Counted from the first letter of the stretch, positions 1 through 11,848 are shown. The stretch: DNA of 64,000 nucleotides from Ceratotherium simum simum (GCF_000283155.1 NW_004454179.1:7962718-8026717); one strand, 5' to 3'. Notes: generated by a model not told the origin, from the sequence alone. A program made the numbers and translations.

Positions 1-19
1 TTTTTAAAAAAAAAAAAAA
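1..19. repeat. A-rich tract at window edge
   Basis: A run of 14 A follows TTTTT at the left edge. It may be the tail of a retroelement whose body lies outside the window, but nothing here identifies the family. Confidence 0.4.
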
Positions 20-420
20 CAAATGAACAACAACATCCAAGTAAGCCTAAAGCTGTCTTAGACCTGGAGAGGCCTTTGTCCCCTTATTAAACAGACTGCA
101 TGCTATTGTCCCCCAGAGGTATCCAGATGCCCCCTCGTAGGCCTTCGTGACATTCGACCTCCTGGTATGCGTGCATCTCTCTGGGGGTGCTGGTCACTTA
201 TGACCTCACCTAATTTGGTGTGCTTGTCCCACCAAGGACAGTGAGATTTTTAAAGGCTCTGAATCCCTCTCTCCGCCTCCAACCACCCACGGCACTGGGT
301 CTCAGACAGTGAGCTGCAGGGTGAATTAATGTGGATGGCCACCAAGGAACAAAGGGTGCTTTTGGGGGTTCTTTCCAAAACTGAACATGTTCCTAAGACA
401 AGGGACTGTCATTGATTACA

Positions 421-486
421 AATAATACTTTTGTTGGTGGTATACTTCTTTTAAATAATATGCTTGTGGGTGGTATATTTCTTTTA
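421..486. repeat. 33-bp imperfect tandem duplication
   Basis: Two abutting 33-bp units, 421..453 and 454..486. Both begin aataata, share ggtggtata near the middle and end ttctttta, with a few substitutions between them. It matches no interspersed family I know and looks like a local duplication. Confidence 0.8.
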
Positions 487-584
487 TTGCTCTGAAATTA
501 GTAAAATAATACTATTAAAATTCTCTGAGGTGATGGCCATCACCTCTCTGAAAAATGACAACAAGCACCTGACCTTTTACCTAC

Positions 585-1072
585 TGTATTAGTTTCTAAT
601 TACCACAGACTTAGTGGCATAAAACAATACAAATTGATTATCTTACAGTTCTGTATATTAGAAGTCCAAAGTTGGTCTCACTGTGCTGAAATCAAGGTGT
701 TGGTAGGGCTGCATTCCTTTCTAGAAGCTCTAGGGCTAAATCTATTTCCTTACCTTTTCCAGCTTCTAGAGGCCACATATTCCTTGGCTCGAGGCCCCTC
801 CCTTCATCTTCAAGGCCAGGAATGGTGGGTTGAATCCCTCTCACATCGAGTCTCTATGACTTCCTCTTCTGCCTTCCTTTTTCCAGTTTTAAGGATCCCG
901 TGAAACATTGGGCCCACTCGGATAACCCAGGATAATCTCCCCATCTCCAGGTCCTTACCTTATTCACATCTGCAAAGTCCCTTTTACCATGTAAAATAAC
1001 ATATTCATTGGTTCTGGTTCTGGGGATTAGGACATGGGCGTCTTTGGAAGGCCATTACTCTGTCTCCCACAC
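585..1072 (-). mobile_element. MLT1-type LTR (ERVL-MaLR), antisense
   Basis: Begins tgtattagtttctaattacc and continues with 'accacagacttagtggcataaaacaa', 'acagttctgtatattagaagtccaa' and 'aaatcaaggtg', the reverse complement of the conserved 3' half of MLT1 LTRs. A solitary, diverged long terminal repeat. No internal retroviral coding sequence is seen beside it. The exact subfamily would need RepeatMasker. Confidence 0.75.
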
Positions 1073-1789
1073 CTTCTGACACTTTGCTCTGGGTGTGTAT
1101 GGCTAGGGTAACTACATAGGGGCCTCAGACCTTTGAGCTGTCTGGAGACTCTGTGACTTGGTGGAGGTGGAATTTTTGCCCATTGCTTATGGCTGCCCAG
1201 GGCTGGGGGGAAGGAGGTTTGGAGGCCGCCATGAGACATTTCTGGAAAACCTGCCATGCACTGCTGAGCAACCTTTTTAGAAAAGTTTTAAGAATGGGTT
1301 TAAAAGCCCTGGCTCCTGCTCCAGCTCATGTCTTATTAGTATTCAAAATGAGGGGCCGTCCATGCTTAACCATAGTGGAAGAGTTGGCACCCCGCAATCA
1401 TTCTTCCGTGATACCAAGGAGAATGAATCTCAGGGTGAAGGGTGACCCATTTAAGAAATATATTTTTGCAGAGGTGGCTTTAGAGGAAGTCCTTTTAGCA
1501 GTTTGAATCAGAAAGTATTGAAGCTCCTCAATCCAGTTTTTAACAGCTGCAGCTTCTCTTGCAGAGGTAGAATAGGCCTTTTTTTCCTTCTTGGAACTAT
1601 TAGATCTAAATTGATAAAGCTCAGACTCTGGAGACTATGTGGCTGTACACATAGTAGGTGCTCGGATAGCTGAATTCAATAATCCCCAAACTCACCTTTT
1701 ATTTCTAGGCTATAAATAAATAGAAAACGATTGAGATTGGAAACAATTAGGCAATATCTATTAAGATTTAAAATGTACACATAATTCCC

Positions 1790-2266
1790 AGCATTTCCAC
1801 TTCTTGGTGTCTATCCCAGAGAAATATTTGCATATGTGTGTAGGGATGTGCAGTACAGCATTGTTTGCAATAGTCACAGAATAGAGACAGCTTAAACGTC
1901 ACTTGAGGGGTGGCAAAATCAATGTGGTACATTCACACTAAGCAACTTAAAAAAAATAAGCTAGATCTATATGTTCAAACAATGAACATATTAAACAGTG
2001 AAAAAAGTAAGTTTTGGGCAGTTTGATTCCTCCAAAAATTATATATTTTGTAAATATATATACGATAGAATTTTCTAGAAGTATAAACACCAAACTGAAA
2101 ATAATTGTTAATCTGGGAGGGGACTGGGATGGGCTTGGAGTAGGGGTGGGAGAGTTCATAAAGATAGACTTTCACTTTTATCTACAGTGTGTGAATGTTT
2201 TTTTTTGCCATAAAATGTATTTGTGTTACCAAAATGTAAAATATATTTTAAATTAAAAAAGAAAGA
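1790..2266 (+). mobile_element. Old L1 3' end (L1M-like), sense
   Basis: Contains degraded forms of the L1 ORF2-end and 3'UTR landmarks: 'cccagcatttccacttcttgg', a degraded 'catagcagcattattcataatagcc' and 'aatgtggtacattcacac'. An A-rich end follows near 2255. No intact frame. Antisense to CRTAC1. Confidence 0.65.
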
Positions 2267-2388
2267 GAAACTGAATGAAATCTAACATTTTAAGTTGTAA
2301 AAACTGATGATCGAATTTATTAAAATATATTTTACAAAGCAACAGTCAGGACTGGAAGTTCAAAAGTATTTTTCCTGTTTTGTTACAA

Positions 2389-2535
2389 GTGGGTGTGTGT
2401 ATATATGTACATATACATATATATATACATATATCTAAATATATTTATATGAATACTACATCTATCTATTATATCTACCTATACATACTATGTACATCTA
2501 TATATGCTGCATGGATTTATATATACATATAATAA
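2389..2535. repeat. TA/CATA low-complexity tract
   Basis: Begins gtgtgtgtatatatgtacat and continues as irregular (TA)n, (ACAT)n and (ATCT)n. Impure, likely an old decayed microsatellite. Confidence 0.75.
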
Positions 2536-3894
2536 AATGCATAATTGCTACTTTGGTTAAATCATAGAAAATATCTCATTCTTTATCGTTGCTCTTTTTA
2601 TTTATAATGGCAAAAATATCTCCTATATGATTATGATTAATCTGGTAATTGAATACAGTTTGCCTTTTAAATAATTCAATTAACTTCAGTAAATTAAAAA
2701 AGTTTTCTGACATAGTTGCAAAATTAAGAAAACATGAAACACTGCTTTCTGATATGTAGCGTCCCTTTAAATGAAATCCTTCCAAGTGTGAAGAATGCGT
2801 TAAGGTTTTATCAGATGAACGATCTTTGTGCAGAAAAACTGATCTAAATCGTGATTTAAACTTTACAACCACTACAATCTTTCCATTTGAGCAAAACTTC
2901 TGTTGGAAACTGACAGGTAGGGGGATTATCTCAGACCTCTGGGGATAACCCAGGACACAAAAGCTGCTCTAAAGGAATTGTGCAAGATTGACACCAACAG
3001 GAATTCCTTTCCAGACTACATGAGACTGTAGATTGGGTGTTTGCTTCCACTGAGAAAAGGGGAAGCCACTGGGCTTTTTATTTACCCAGGGAACCGGTCC
3101 TGAAGATCCTCCACAGTCTGTGCGTGCGCCAACGTCTCTGGGGGTGATCAAACCCTCCCCTCTCCAGGCAGGGAGGAGACTGTAGGCGGACCGCAATCAC
3201 GCACCTGCCGCTTACAGATAGGCCCTCCACTCCACATGCGGAGGCACTCGCCCAGCAGTGGCGGAGGAGCAGAGCTGGCCCCCCCCACCCCCACCCCCCC
3301 AGTCCCGGCAGAACAAAGGGCAGGCATTTTCTGCTCCTCCCAGAGTCAGATGCACACACACGCCTTCCATCACAATTAACTCAAGAATCTGAAACACAAA
3401 ACAAACTCACCCGCAACATGCTCAAAATCAATGCCATCAATACCCAGAACGAGGATACCAAAAAAGCAAAACAAAACAAACCTATTCAAAGGGTAAATAC
3501 TCAAAGCAACAGGGCTGGAGTCAGACACACGACAAGGTCAACAAATTCAAGACAAGTTCAAGTACCAGGCGCCTTATAAACTGAAGATCTGACCGTTACT
3601 CCAGGGGTTGAAAACGTAAACGCCTTCAGGGGCCAGCTAATGGAAGCTCTGTAAGATGATAGAGAGTGGGTCTGTCAGGAGCTGGACCGCAGGTGCCCCA
3701 GGTAAAGGCATTCACATTCAATTTTTAAAAATTTCAACTCCTGCTACATGATTCTTAAACAGAGAGTCTACAATCAAACAGAGAAGGAAACAATGTTAAA
3801 TATGGGTGTAAGGTAGATGAACTAGAATAAAAGTCAGTCACAAATGCTACCAAGGAGTCCACAGGGAATGAAAGGCAGGGCAGTGAGCCTTTCA

Positions 3895-3928
3895 TTTTGG
3901 GGGCTCCAGCAACTGGAGCCCCCCAAAA
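3895..3928. other. Short perfect-loop hairpin (inverted repeat)
   Basis: Arms 3895..3909 and 3913..3928 are reverse complements apart from a single bulged base (five G against six C), around a 3-nt loop. The flanks do not extend the stem, so it is not a typical miRNA precursor or MITE. No downstream function can be read. Confidence 0.7.
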
Positions 3929-5094
3929 CTATAGCTATGGCTTTATTGGAAGGCGAGGGGGGACCTAATGACCTGCCAAGGTCCTGATTTAAATATGTCT
4001 GTATAGTCAACCCCCGGTTATCCAGCCCAAAGAAGAAGACAGTGACAAATCATCCTAAAGTGAAGATAGTAAAAAGTTATATTTGCCTTTGGAATGTATT
4101 TTGGTACTTAAATGAGAATGCGTCTTTCTGATGCTCTGAGAATTCACGATGCTTCATAACAGCCACAAAGAAGACCTGACCTGGAGCTCGGAGGCTGCCC
4201 AATTTCACCATCCTCTCCTGCATGTAACTCCTCTTTGCTGGGGATGAGCAACATCATCTTTCAGAAGAACATCTGGCTGCCCAAGTTTTCTCAGACAGGG
4301 GCTGCCTAACTCAACCCTTCCCTGGGAGAAGAGACAAGGGTCTTTCCCTGATCTCTGGCTGATTCAGGATCAAGACCTAGGATGTTTTGGTTCTCATTTC
4401 TAGAGGACCACTCCAAAGTGCTTCAAGACCCACAGTGAGCAGCAAGCTGGACAAGGGTTAGACACCTACTCCGAGCTGACTACAAGTGATGGTCTAGCTT
4501 CTCTCCATAGAGGACAAGAAAGCAAATTTCTTGAGTTCCTTGGAAGAGAAAGACAAAGAGACCTCACTGAAGAGGAAGATGAAATGAATGCCCAGCACTT
4601 GGAAAGAAAGAAGCTTCACGCTCAGGAGATGCAGTAGCAGTCCCATGCTCATCAAAGGATGGATGGGGTGGAGACCTGCGCATGAAACCCATCGTCCAAG
4701 ATGAAAGGAGAGCATGCTCACTGTGGTAACTGGTGGGGGGCCCAGGAGGAGGGTAGGATGGTTGTCCTGCTGTCCTTTGTCCTCTGTCAGCTCCCAGGGT
4801 CTACCAGGGGAGGCTGGTGTCACCTAGCAGGAGGCAGGGCCAACCAGAACATCTCAGACATGCATCAAAGTCCTTTATCCAGAGACTCTGGCAGAGTGGC
4901 ACATGGCTCTGGGAGGCAGGATCCGCCCAGGCGGGCTCCTCTCTGGTTCAGAGTGACTGGACAGTCTCAGAACTGAACATAGACGAGCTGCTTGGCCCTC
5001 ACCTTGCACAGATCACCTCAGACAATTGTTACAACCATTTCTGTTTTTTCCTTTTTCTATTACACTCTGCTCTTTAGTTTTTCCTTCTAAAACC

Positions 5095-5270
5095 CCAGAA
5101 CTGTGCTAATTTAAACGTAGCTATGTAATTAAAATTAAATAAAATTAAAAATTCAGTTTCTCAGTCACAGTAGCGACATTTCAGTTGTTCAGTAGCCACA
5201 TGCGGCTAGTGGATACCATATTGGACAGCACCAACATAGAACATCTACATCATCACAGAAAGTTCTATCA
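5095..5270 (-). mobile_element. MER3-type hAT-Charlie DNA transposon
   Basis: Diagnostic segments 'cagtagccacatgcggctagtgg', 'ccatattggacagca' and 'catcacagaaagttctat' match the MER3 end as I recall it. A non-autonomous fossil with no coding capacity. Confidence 0.8.
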
Positions 5271-5359
5271 GATGGCGTGGCTGATCTAGACTCCCAGGTC
5301 TAGAGTCTAGTACCCTGCACTCTTCACGAGGTAGAAGAAATTAATAAATGAAAGAAATG

Positions 5360-5575
5360 CACTTTACAAAGTATCTTTTCTATACATCATCACCACTGAT
5401 ACTCATCACTGCCCTGTGAAGTAGACAGGGGTAGATTTCAATAAGCCCATTTAACAGATGAGGAAAGTGGGGGCTGTAGAGCTGAGTAACTTGCACAAGA
5501 TTCACAACTATTGGGTGGTATGGTTCGAATTAAAACTAGGCCTTCCAATTCCAAGGTCAATGCTTTCGACTGTTA
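5360..5575 (-). mobile_element. MIR SINE, antisense
   Basis: Has the antisense MIR core 'cccatttaacagatgaggaaa' followed by 'gagtaacttgcacaagattcac', ending in a degraded 'ggattcgaaccc'. Confidence 0.8.
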
Positions 5576-5721
5576 CATGCAACTGCTACAAATAATGTTA
5601 CGTGCCAGTGACTTTATTCAGTGCTGCTATAAAAGCTCGAGCCTTCCAGAACAAGGATGACAGGACTCTATAGTGTTTTTATTGATTGACTGATTTTTGA
5701 AGTGATAATGAAACTTTGTAC

Positions 5722-5968
5722 AATGTAGTTGAGCAGCTCTAGAGTTAGGGAGCCTTGGGGTTCAAATCTTGACTCATCCGCTTATTATTTACTTGACAGA
5801 GGGCAAGTCGCTTCCCATCTCTGAACCCTAATTCCCTTTTCTCTAAGTGGGGATGATAGAATACTTACTTCATAGTGTTGTCAGGAGGATTAAATAAGAC
5901 AATGCATGTGAAAGGCTTAGCACAGTGCCTGGCACATATTAGTGCTCGATAAATAATAATTATTGATG
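5722..5968 (+). mobile_element. MIR SINE, sense
   Basis: Near full length: a degraded head, 'gggcaagtcgcttcccatctctgaa', 'taagtggggatgata', 'aggattaaataagacaatgcatgtg' and 'cacagtgcctggcacatatta'. Confidence 0.9.
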
Positions 5969-5984
5969 GTGATTGGCAGAATTT

Positions 5985-6175
5985 ACAATGCATTGTCATG
6001 TGCAATAGCCTATTGAGTCTTCAGGACAAGAAGGCATTACATCTATCCTATTTTTACAGATGATATATCTGCATCTCAGCGAATAAAGGACTGACTCAAA
6101 GTCATGCAACTAGGAAGTTGTAGATCTAGGGCATGAACTCAAGCTATTCGGACTCCAAATCTTATGCTTTTCTTG
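5985..6175 (-). mobile_element. MIR SINE, antisense (diverged)
   Basis: Degraded antisense core around 'ctatttttacagatgatata' and 'gactcaaagtcatgcaactagg'. Confidence 0.65.
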
Positions 6176-6559
6176 CTACCCAATGCTGCTTCTCAGGAGA
6201 GAAGAAAGCAGTGGCACCAAGGCATAGTTTAGAGGAAGTTTAGCTATCCCTCTTAATTCCCACCTTCCTCCCTTCTTTGAAATGGACAATTAATGTTTTC
6301 TTAGTCTTATGTAAAATGCCCTGCAAAGGCAGCTTTGAGCATCCCCTTCTATCATAATTGTCACCCTTAAGCCCCTCCTCCATAGAGATTCTAGAGTCCC
6401 ACTGGTGAGGAAGTAACTCCTGCATAACTAAGGAGGCTTAAATATTAAGAGAGTGCCTTGAGGCAGATCATTCAAATTTTCTCCCTGGAAAGCCTGTCGA
6501 TCAAACACCCTTCTTCTGACCTACCCTCCATCCCACCTCACTGCAATAGCAAAAGGCAT

Positions 6560-6690
6560 GGACGTGGCATACCAGAACCCCAGCCGAGCCCAGCCAAGAC
6601 CTGTGAGTGAGAATATGTGTTGTTGTAAGCCACTGGGTTTTGGAGTTATTTGTTACTCAGCCTTATCACTGCAAAAGCCGACTGAGGCAT
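6560..6690 (+). mobile_element. LTR 3'-end fragment (ERVL-MaLR-like)
   Basis: The segment 'tgtgttgttgtaagccactgggttttggagttatttgttac' is the conserved 3' end of a widespread mammalian LTR group (R/U5 end after a degraded polyadenylation region). Only the end survives, about 30 bp from the 3' side of CRTAC1 exon 2. Subfamily not assigned. Confidence 0.55.
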
Positions 6691-6718
6691 CTGTAAACTC
6701 AGAGGGGGAGGCACTTAC

Positions 6719-6918
6719 CCTGCCACGACGATCTCAAAGTCCCCATCATGGTCCACATCAGTAACTGCCACCCCATAGTTGAGCTGGGTGGGGTTGCTGT
6801 CATAGTCAGGGGGCAGAACCGAGTTGGTGACTGCCGTGAACATGGGTTCAGCCCGCTGGGACCCCTCGGTGGGGGGCAGAAACCACAGCAGCAGCAGGAA
6901 TAGGAACATCCTGAACAT
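6719..6918 (-). CDS. CRTAC1: CRTAC1 coding exon 2 (signal peptide and start of FG-GAP-like region)
   Basis: A 200-bp exon bounded by an acceptor (TTTTGGTTTCAG just upstream, AG at 6920-6919) and a consensus donor (GTAAGT at 6718-6713). It encodes residues 9-74 plus two bases of codon 75, giving a phase-2 end. Residues 12-22 (MFLFLLLLWFL) are the hydrophobic core of a secretion signal, with likely cleavage near TEG-SQ (about 27/28). The mature start SQRAEPMFTAVTNSVLPPDY matches human CRTAC1 as I know it, differing mainly in the signal peptide. Residues 62-68, DVDHDGD, form a DxDxDG calcium-binding loop of the FG-GAP/VCBS type. CRTAC1 is a secreted, glycosylated extracellular-matrix protein, known as a chondrocyte marker and, as LOTUS, as a Nogo receptor antagonist in brain. 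The remaining exons, including the EGF-like domain, are outside the window. No frameshift or stop is seen. Confidence 0.96.
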
Positions 6919-7054
6919 CTGAAACCAAAAGTTATAAATGTTACTGAAAGATCTGTAGCCAGAGCAGCCCAGGACAGTCTAACCCCAGGTAGGCAGGCGC
7001 AGAAGTGCCCTTCTCCCCTGTTCTCGGAGGGTATGGTAATTCCTAAGCTGTCGC

Positions 7055-7347
7055 TTTTTCACAAGACCTGCTCTGACCACTCTCTTTAAAACTGCAACCT
7101 GCCCCCATCATGCCTGATCACCTTTACCTTGCTCTTGTTCTTTTTCTATAGCACCTGTCATTGTATAACAGATTATGTAATTTATTTGTTCACTATGTTT
7201 ATTACTTACTATCATTCTCCCTCTGCTAGACTGTAAGCTCCCCCAGGGCAGGGATCTTTGTCTGTTTTGTTCACTCATGTACACCAAGCCAGGGACAGTG
7301 TCTGGCACAATATTTGCTGAGTGAATGAAGGAAGGAAGGAAGGAATG
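7055..7347 (+). mobile_element. L2 LINE 3' end, sense
   Basis: Shows 'tagactgtaagctcccccagggcagggatctttgtctg' and 'ggcacaatatttgctgagtgaatgaa', the hallmark L2 3' end, finishing in a short GGAA run (7327-7344). Confidence 0.88.
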
Positions 7348-9044
7348 GTAGAGTATAAATATACAGGTATCTCCCATACGCTGGGAGAAACATTGGGAGA
7401 ACGAAGAAAATAACAGATCTCAGACGGTCTAGCGGTGGGGTGAGACTCCCATGAGTATCCAGGTCTAGAACAACAGCAAAGGCAGTGAAGGATCTTCCTT
7501 CTGTGCAACATACCCCAGAGGTAGCCTGGAGGAATCTGTGACTTGGCAGGTTCCCCCAGCCAAGCTCCCTCCCTAGGGCAGCTGGCCATCACCTCCAGAC
7601 CAGGAAGCAATCAGTGAAGGAATGTATTCCAGCAGCATCTGGCAAGCAACGCATCATTCACTTGGAGAAATTAAACCATTGCATGTGTGTTTTATTATAA
7701 ATTAATTATGTATAATCCATTGTATAATTCATTATTATATCTCTAACATAACTCAGGGTGTTGCCAAGCAGCCTGGGGCCGTGGAGCTGGTGGCACGCAC
7801 CCAGGAGACAGATGAGAATGGCCAAGGAGGTGGAAGGACTCCACCCCCTCCAAGCATGAGCAAGGGAGACACTTGGAACACTACAGATGGCACCACCCTG
7901 AGACTCTGCCCGCAGGCCTAGACTCAGAACTCACAGAGTGTTCCAAAGGCTCCGCTGGCACAAATCCCACAAAGGCTCTGCAGGTCTTGTCCCACAGGCA
8001 AAGCAGTGCCTTCCTGCCTTCAGAAGGCAGCAAACCCCTTCCTGATGGAACTTTTCCTGCTGGCTTGTCAATGCACCTGGCAGCCAAGAGCAAGGCTGAG
8101 TGAGGCTGACATCTTAATGAAGAGACGATCTGAAGACTGACTCCCCATATGGAGACTGCCAGCAAATGAGCTTCCTCCAGTTCAGGACCCAGAAACCAAA
8201 ACGAAGGGCCCAGGCACTGCCTTCAGAGCCAAACATGATTCAAGAGCTTCCCCGATACCTTGCTGGAGAGAGATGCAGGGGCAGGCTCCAATCGCAGGGC
8301 AGGAACTAACCTCGAGCCTCCCTGGGAAGGAGGTTCTTGGAACGTGTTCACAGGGCACAGGTTGGGTGTTACACTATCAGAGTGAGGTTAGTCCAAATTA
8401 CAGAGACATCTGAATGAGACAGCATCTTCTGCTGGGCTGTCTAGTCACCAAACACAAATGCATCACTACAGGGTTCCGTAACTCGGCAGAAAGTTTGACT
8501 GGATAGAGGAAACTCATATTTGGATTAATAAGCAGCTGGAGGGAAAATGGGAAGCTAAAGAATATTTTTAATAACCAGTGTAGACATGCTGAAATGTAGC
8601 GTGGATCTGAAGGTCACTGGACTTTTCAAGGTCTGACCTCTACTGTCGAGCCGCAAACGAGTTTCAACTTGAGAGCCAAATCCAACTGATTGGCAGTGGC
8701 TTGAAAGAGTACTGTGATCAGCGTACAACGTTTGCAATGGGTATGGAAGAGAAAAGTGGCATTGGCATGCCTTCTAGAAGCTAGTTAGTTCCTCCCAGGC
8801 ACCTGCAATTGGGCTACTGCCACCAGGGAGGCAGGTCCTATTAGGGTAATACAAGCAACTGGTAGAAATTTTCTAATGAAGGCCACAAGGGGCAAGAACA
8901 TGATCCAGCCTCTTGATTTCTACCTTTTCTGTGAAGAGTAAAATTTCTAATTAAAGGAGCCATCTGAAAGAAGTAGATACTCTGTGTTATCCATGTCCAG
9001 ATAGGTAACCTAAAGCAAGATTAAAAAGAAATAATACACCTATG

Positions 9045-9175
9045 GGCTGACCTCTATTTTGCTTGGTGACCTTGAACAAGTCACAGCCTCATTGGGTCCC
9101 AGCTTCTCCAAAATGAGGGTTTGGGAGTGGGTCTCTAAAGGTCTTTTCCAGCTCTAAAAATGATAATGGATTAAA
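9045..9175 (+). mobile_element. MIR-family SINE fragment (MIR3-like)
   Basis: Core-like 'tggtgaccttgaacaagtcac', then 'ctctaaaggtcttttccagctctaaaaatg', which resembles the MIR3 3' portion. Diverged. Confidence 0.6.
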
Positions 9176-9664
9176 GGATTTTTTTTTTTAGAAGCAGACC
9201 TTCAGCAGTTTTTCTCCCCAGCTTCTTCTATAAACTTCAGACCAACCTGTGTGGTTTTCCTTTCTGACCACATTAAACATATTTTGAGCAAAACAGCTTT
9301 TCAGCAGGGTTCTACAGGAGATCCCTCGCAGGGGCGAAGGCCAGAGAGGAACAAGCCATCATTAGTGTGGAACCTGAATTCACTTGGCATGGGCAGATCA
9401 GAGGATGGCTGCCCCCAGCGGGGTCGGGGGAAAGCAGGGCAGGGAGAACGTGCACTTTACATTTTATTCCTCTGCCATGCAAGGCACCCAGTGCACCCAC
9501 TGGGGCTGCTTAGTACCAGCTGAAAGTTAGAGGGGCAGCTGTAGGCCTGTCTTGATGGTGGATCGGGAAACAGCTGTGGTCAGGAAACTTAGGGAAAGGT
9601 CTGGTAAATATCCACCCTCGACTCTCAGGGCTCAGATGAAGGACATCACTGAAATGCTCCTCTA

Positions 9665-9825
9665 TACCCTGGCTACTCAGAGTGGTCCCCAGACTAGCAG
9701 CATCAGCATCATCTAGCAGTGCAGAGTCTTGGGCCCCGCCCCAGACCTAATAAATCAGAATCTGCATTTTAACAGGATTTCAGGTGATTCATCTGCACAT
9801 TCAAGTTTGAGAAACACTGCTCATC
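9665..9825 (-). mobile_element. MER5-type hAT-Charlie element, antisense
   Basis: 'gtggtccccagactagcagcatcagcatca', 'cccagacctaataaatcagaatctgcatttta' and a terminal 'agtttgagaaacactg' match MER5A in reverse. Non-coding fossil. Confidence 0.8.
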
Positions 9826-11125
9826 CTTAGCTGTACATTGGAATCACTTGGGGAGCTTTAAAAAATACACATGTAGTTTTAAAAATACTGCCCTGTTGTC
9901 TGACAATGATTTCTTGGATATGACACCAGAAGTACAGGCAACAAAAGAAAAAAACAGATAAAATGGACTTCATCAAAATTTAAAACTTTTGTGCATCAAA
10001 GGAGACTACCAAAAGGCAACCCACAGAATGGGAAAAAATATTTGCCAAACATACATCTGATAAGGGATAAATATGCAGAATATATAAAGAACTCCTAAAA
10101 CTCAACAACAAAATAAACAGCCCAATTCAAAGGGCAAAGGACTTGAATAGACATTTCTCCCAAGAAGACATACAAATGGCCAATAAGTATATGAAAATAT
10201 GCTGAACATCACTAATCGTCACTAATCACAGGGAAATACAAATCAAAACCACAATGAGATACCACATCACACCTATTAGGATCGCTATAATGAAAAGCCC
10301 ACCAAGAATTGTTGGTGAGGATGTGGAGAAATTGGGACCTTTGTGCATTGCTGATGAGAATGTAAAATGGTGATGCTGCTGTGGAAAACTGCTGTGCAGC
10401 AGTTCCTAAAAAAATCCAGAATACAATTATCATGTGATACAGCAATTCCACTTCTGGATATATAACCAACAGGATTGAAAGAAAGGACTCGAACAGATAT
10501 TTGTCCATCATGTTCATAGCAGCATTGCTCATAATAGCCAAAAAGTGGTAGCGACCCAAGTGTCCATCAGTGGTTGAATGGAAAAACAAAATGTGGTACT
10601 GACATACAATGGAATATTATGAGCCTTAAAAAGGAAGGAAATTCTGACACATGATACAACAGAGATGAACCTTGAAGACATTTCGCTGAGTGAAATAAGC
10701 CAACTACAAAGGGACAAAATACTGTATGATTCCACTTATATGAGGTACCCAGGGTCGTCAAATTCATACAGACAGAACGTAGAATGGGGCTTGTGGCACG
10801 GAAGGGAGAATGGGGAGTTAGTGTTAAATGGATATAGAGTTTCATTTTAGGAATAGGAAAAAGTTCTAGAGATGGATGGTGGTGATGGTTGCATAACAAT
10901 GTGAATGTATGTAATGTCACTGAACTGTACACTTAAAACGGTAAATTTTGTTATATATATTTATATGTTATATATATTTTACCACAATAAAAAAAATACT
11001 AACACCTGGGTGTCATCCCAAGATATTCTCACTTAATTGGCATAGGATGCAGCAGGGGCATCAGAGTTTTAAAAGCTCCCCATGTGATTCTAACGTTGCA
11101 AAATTTGTGAAACACTTTTCTATAC
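9826..11125 (+). mobile_element. MER5-type element split by an L1
   Basis: The left part (9826..~9889) reads 'gtacattggaatcacttggggagcttta'. The right part (~10998..11125) resumes 'cacctgggtgtcatccc' and ends 'agagttttaaaagctccccatgtgattctaac'. Together they rebuild one MER5-type hAT element, with an L1 3' end (9890..10997) between them. Confidence 0.7.
9890..10997 (+). mobile_element. L1 LINE, 5'-truncated, sense
   Basis: The ORF2 C-terminal region is recognisable: 'atttgccaaacatacatctgataag', 'gccaataagtatatgaaaatatgct', 'aaaccacaatgagataccacatcacacc' and 'gtccatcagtggttgaatgg'. It then enters the 3'UTR ('actgaactgtacacttaaaacgg') and ends in a short A-rich tail. It is about 1.1 kb with frame disruptions, so not active. 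L1MA/L1MB-like by eye. It lies antisense to CRTAC1. Confidence 0.92.
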
Positions 11126-11132
11126 CAGTGCT

Positions 11133-11277
11133 TCAGAGCTTCTCAAACTTTAATGTGTATGTGAATCACCCGGTAGTCTTGTTAAAATGCAGATTCTGAT
11201 TCAATAGATCTGCAGTAGGGCTCAAGATTCTACATTTCTAATAAGATCCCAGGAGATGCCAATGGTCCTGGTCCATA
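11133..11277 (+). mobile_element. MER5A-type element
   Basis: 'cttctcaaactttaatgtgtatgtgaatcacc', 'ttaaaatgcagattctgattcaat' and 'ctaataagatcccaggagatgcc' follow the MER5A consensus end to end. Confidence 0.8.
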
Positions 11278-11848
11278 AACTACATATTGAATAGTAAGGT
11301 TCTATACTATAGCTCCCACAGTCAAGAAACCAGGCTATATACTACAGTGAAGGTAGGAGATTAGTTCAAGAACCTTCTCCTCTGCTTCTAGCTATAAAGA
11401 GATGAGATCAATCCTAGGGCTATGCAATCCCCAGGGCTGCAGGCTCAGTTTATCATTATACACTCAAAGTATTAGCTGTCTTCAGCTCAAAGTCAATTTA
11501 CCACAATTGATAGAGAGTGACAAAGAGGGATTCTGACTGTAATTTTTGCAAAAAAGTGAGAAGAGGGGGTGGGTGGGAACTGGAGGGGCCTCAGGTCAAG
11601 GAGACAAGAGATAGCGACCATCAAAGACCAGAGCCTAGAGAAAACGGGGTGTGGGCAGGAATTTGTAGACCACGATGGAGATGCATGCTGTGTTCCCCAA
11701 AACCATCCAAATGCCTGGTACTAGTAGGTGCTCAATTAATATTTGTTAAACTAATGAAGGAAGGACTATATCCAAATGATAATGTGAGTCAGTAGAAATT
11801 GCTTGCAACTTGCCATACAGTTATTTAAAAACTGTTCTTTCCCTAAAG

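Larger units (their letters stand above)
1..6718 (-). other. CRTAC1: CRTAC1 intron 2 (partial)
   Basis: Sequence downstream of the exon 2 donor (GTAAGT on the minus strand, 6718..6713), running off the left edge. No minus-strand frame resembles the next CRTAC1 coding segment, so exon 3 lies outside the window. Contents are a 33-bp tandem duplication, an MLT1 LTR, an old L1 3' end, an AT-rich low-complexity tract, a short hairpin, MER3, three MIRs and an LTR end, listed separately. From about 2541 to 5094 I recognise nothing beyond a C-rich run near 3280-3301 and the hairpin at 3895. Confidence 0.85.

Noticed and set aside
6240..6425. Possible further CRTAC1 exon in intron 2
   Set aside because: The minus-strand frame here shows no similarity to CRTAC1 and lacks suitable splice sites.
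10212..10932. Minus-strand frames of 121-125 codons
   Set aside because: They are the reverse strand of an L1 ORF2/3'UTR fragment.
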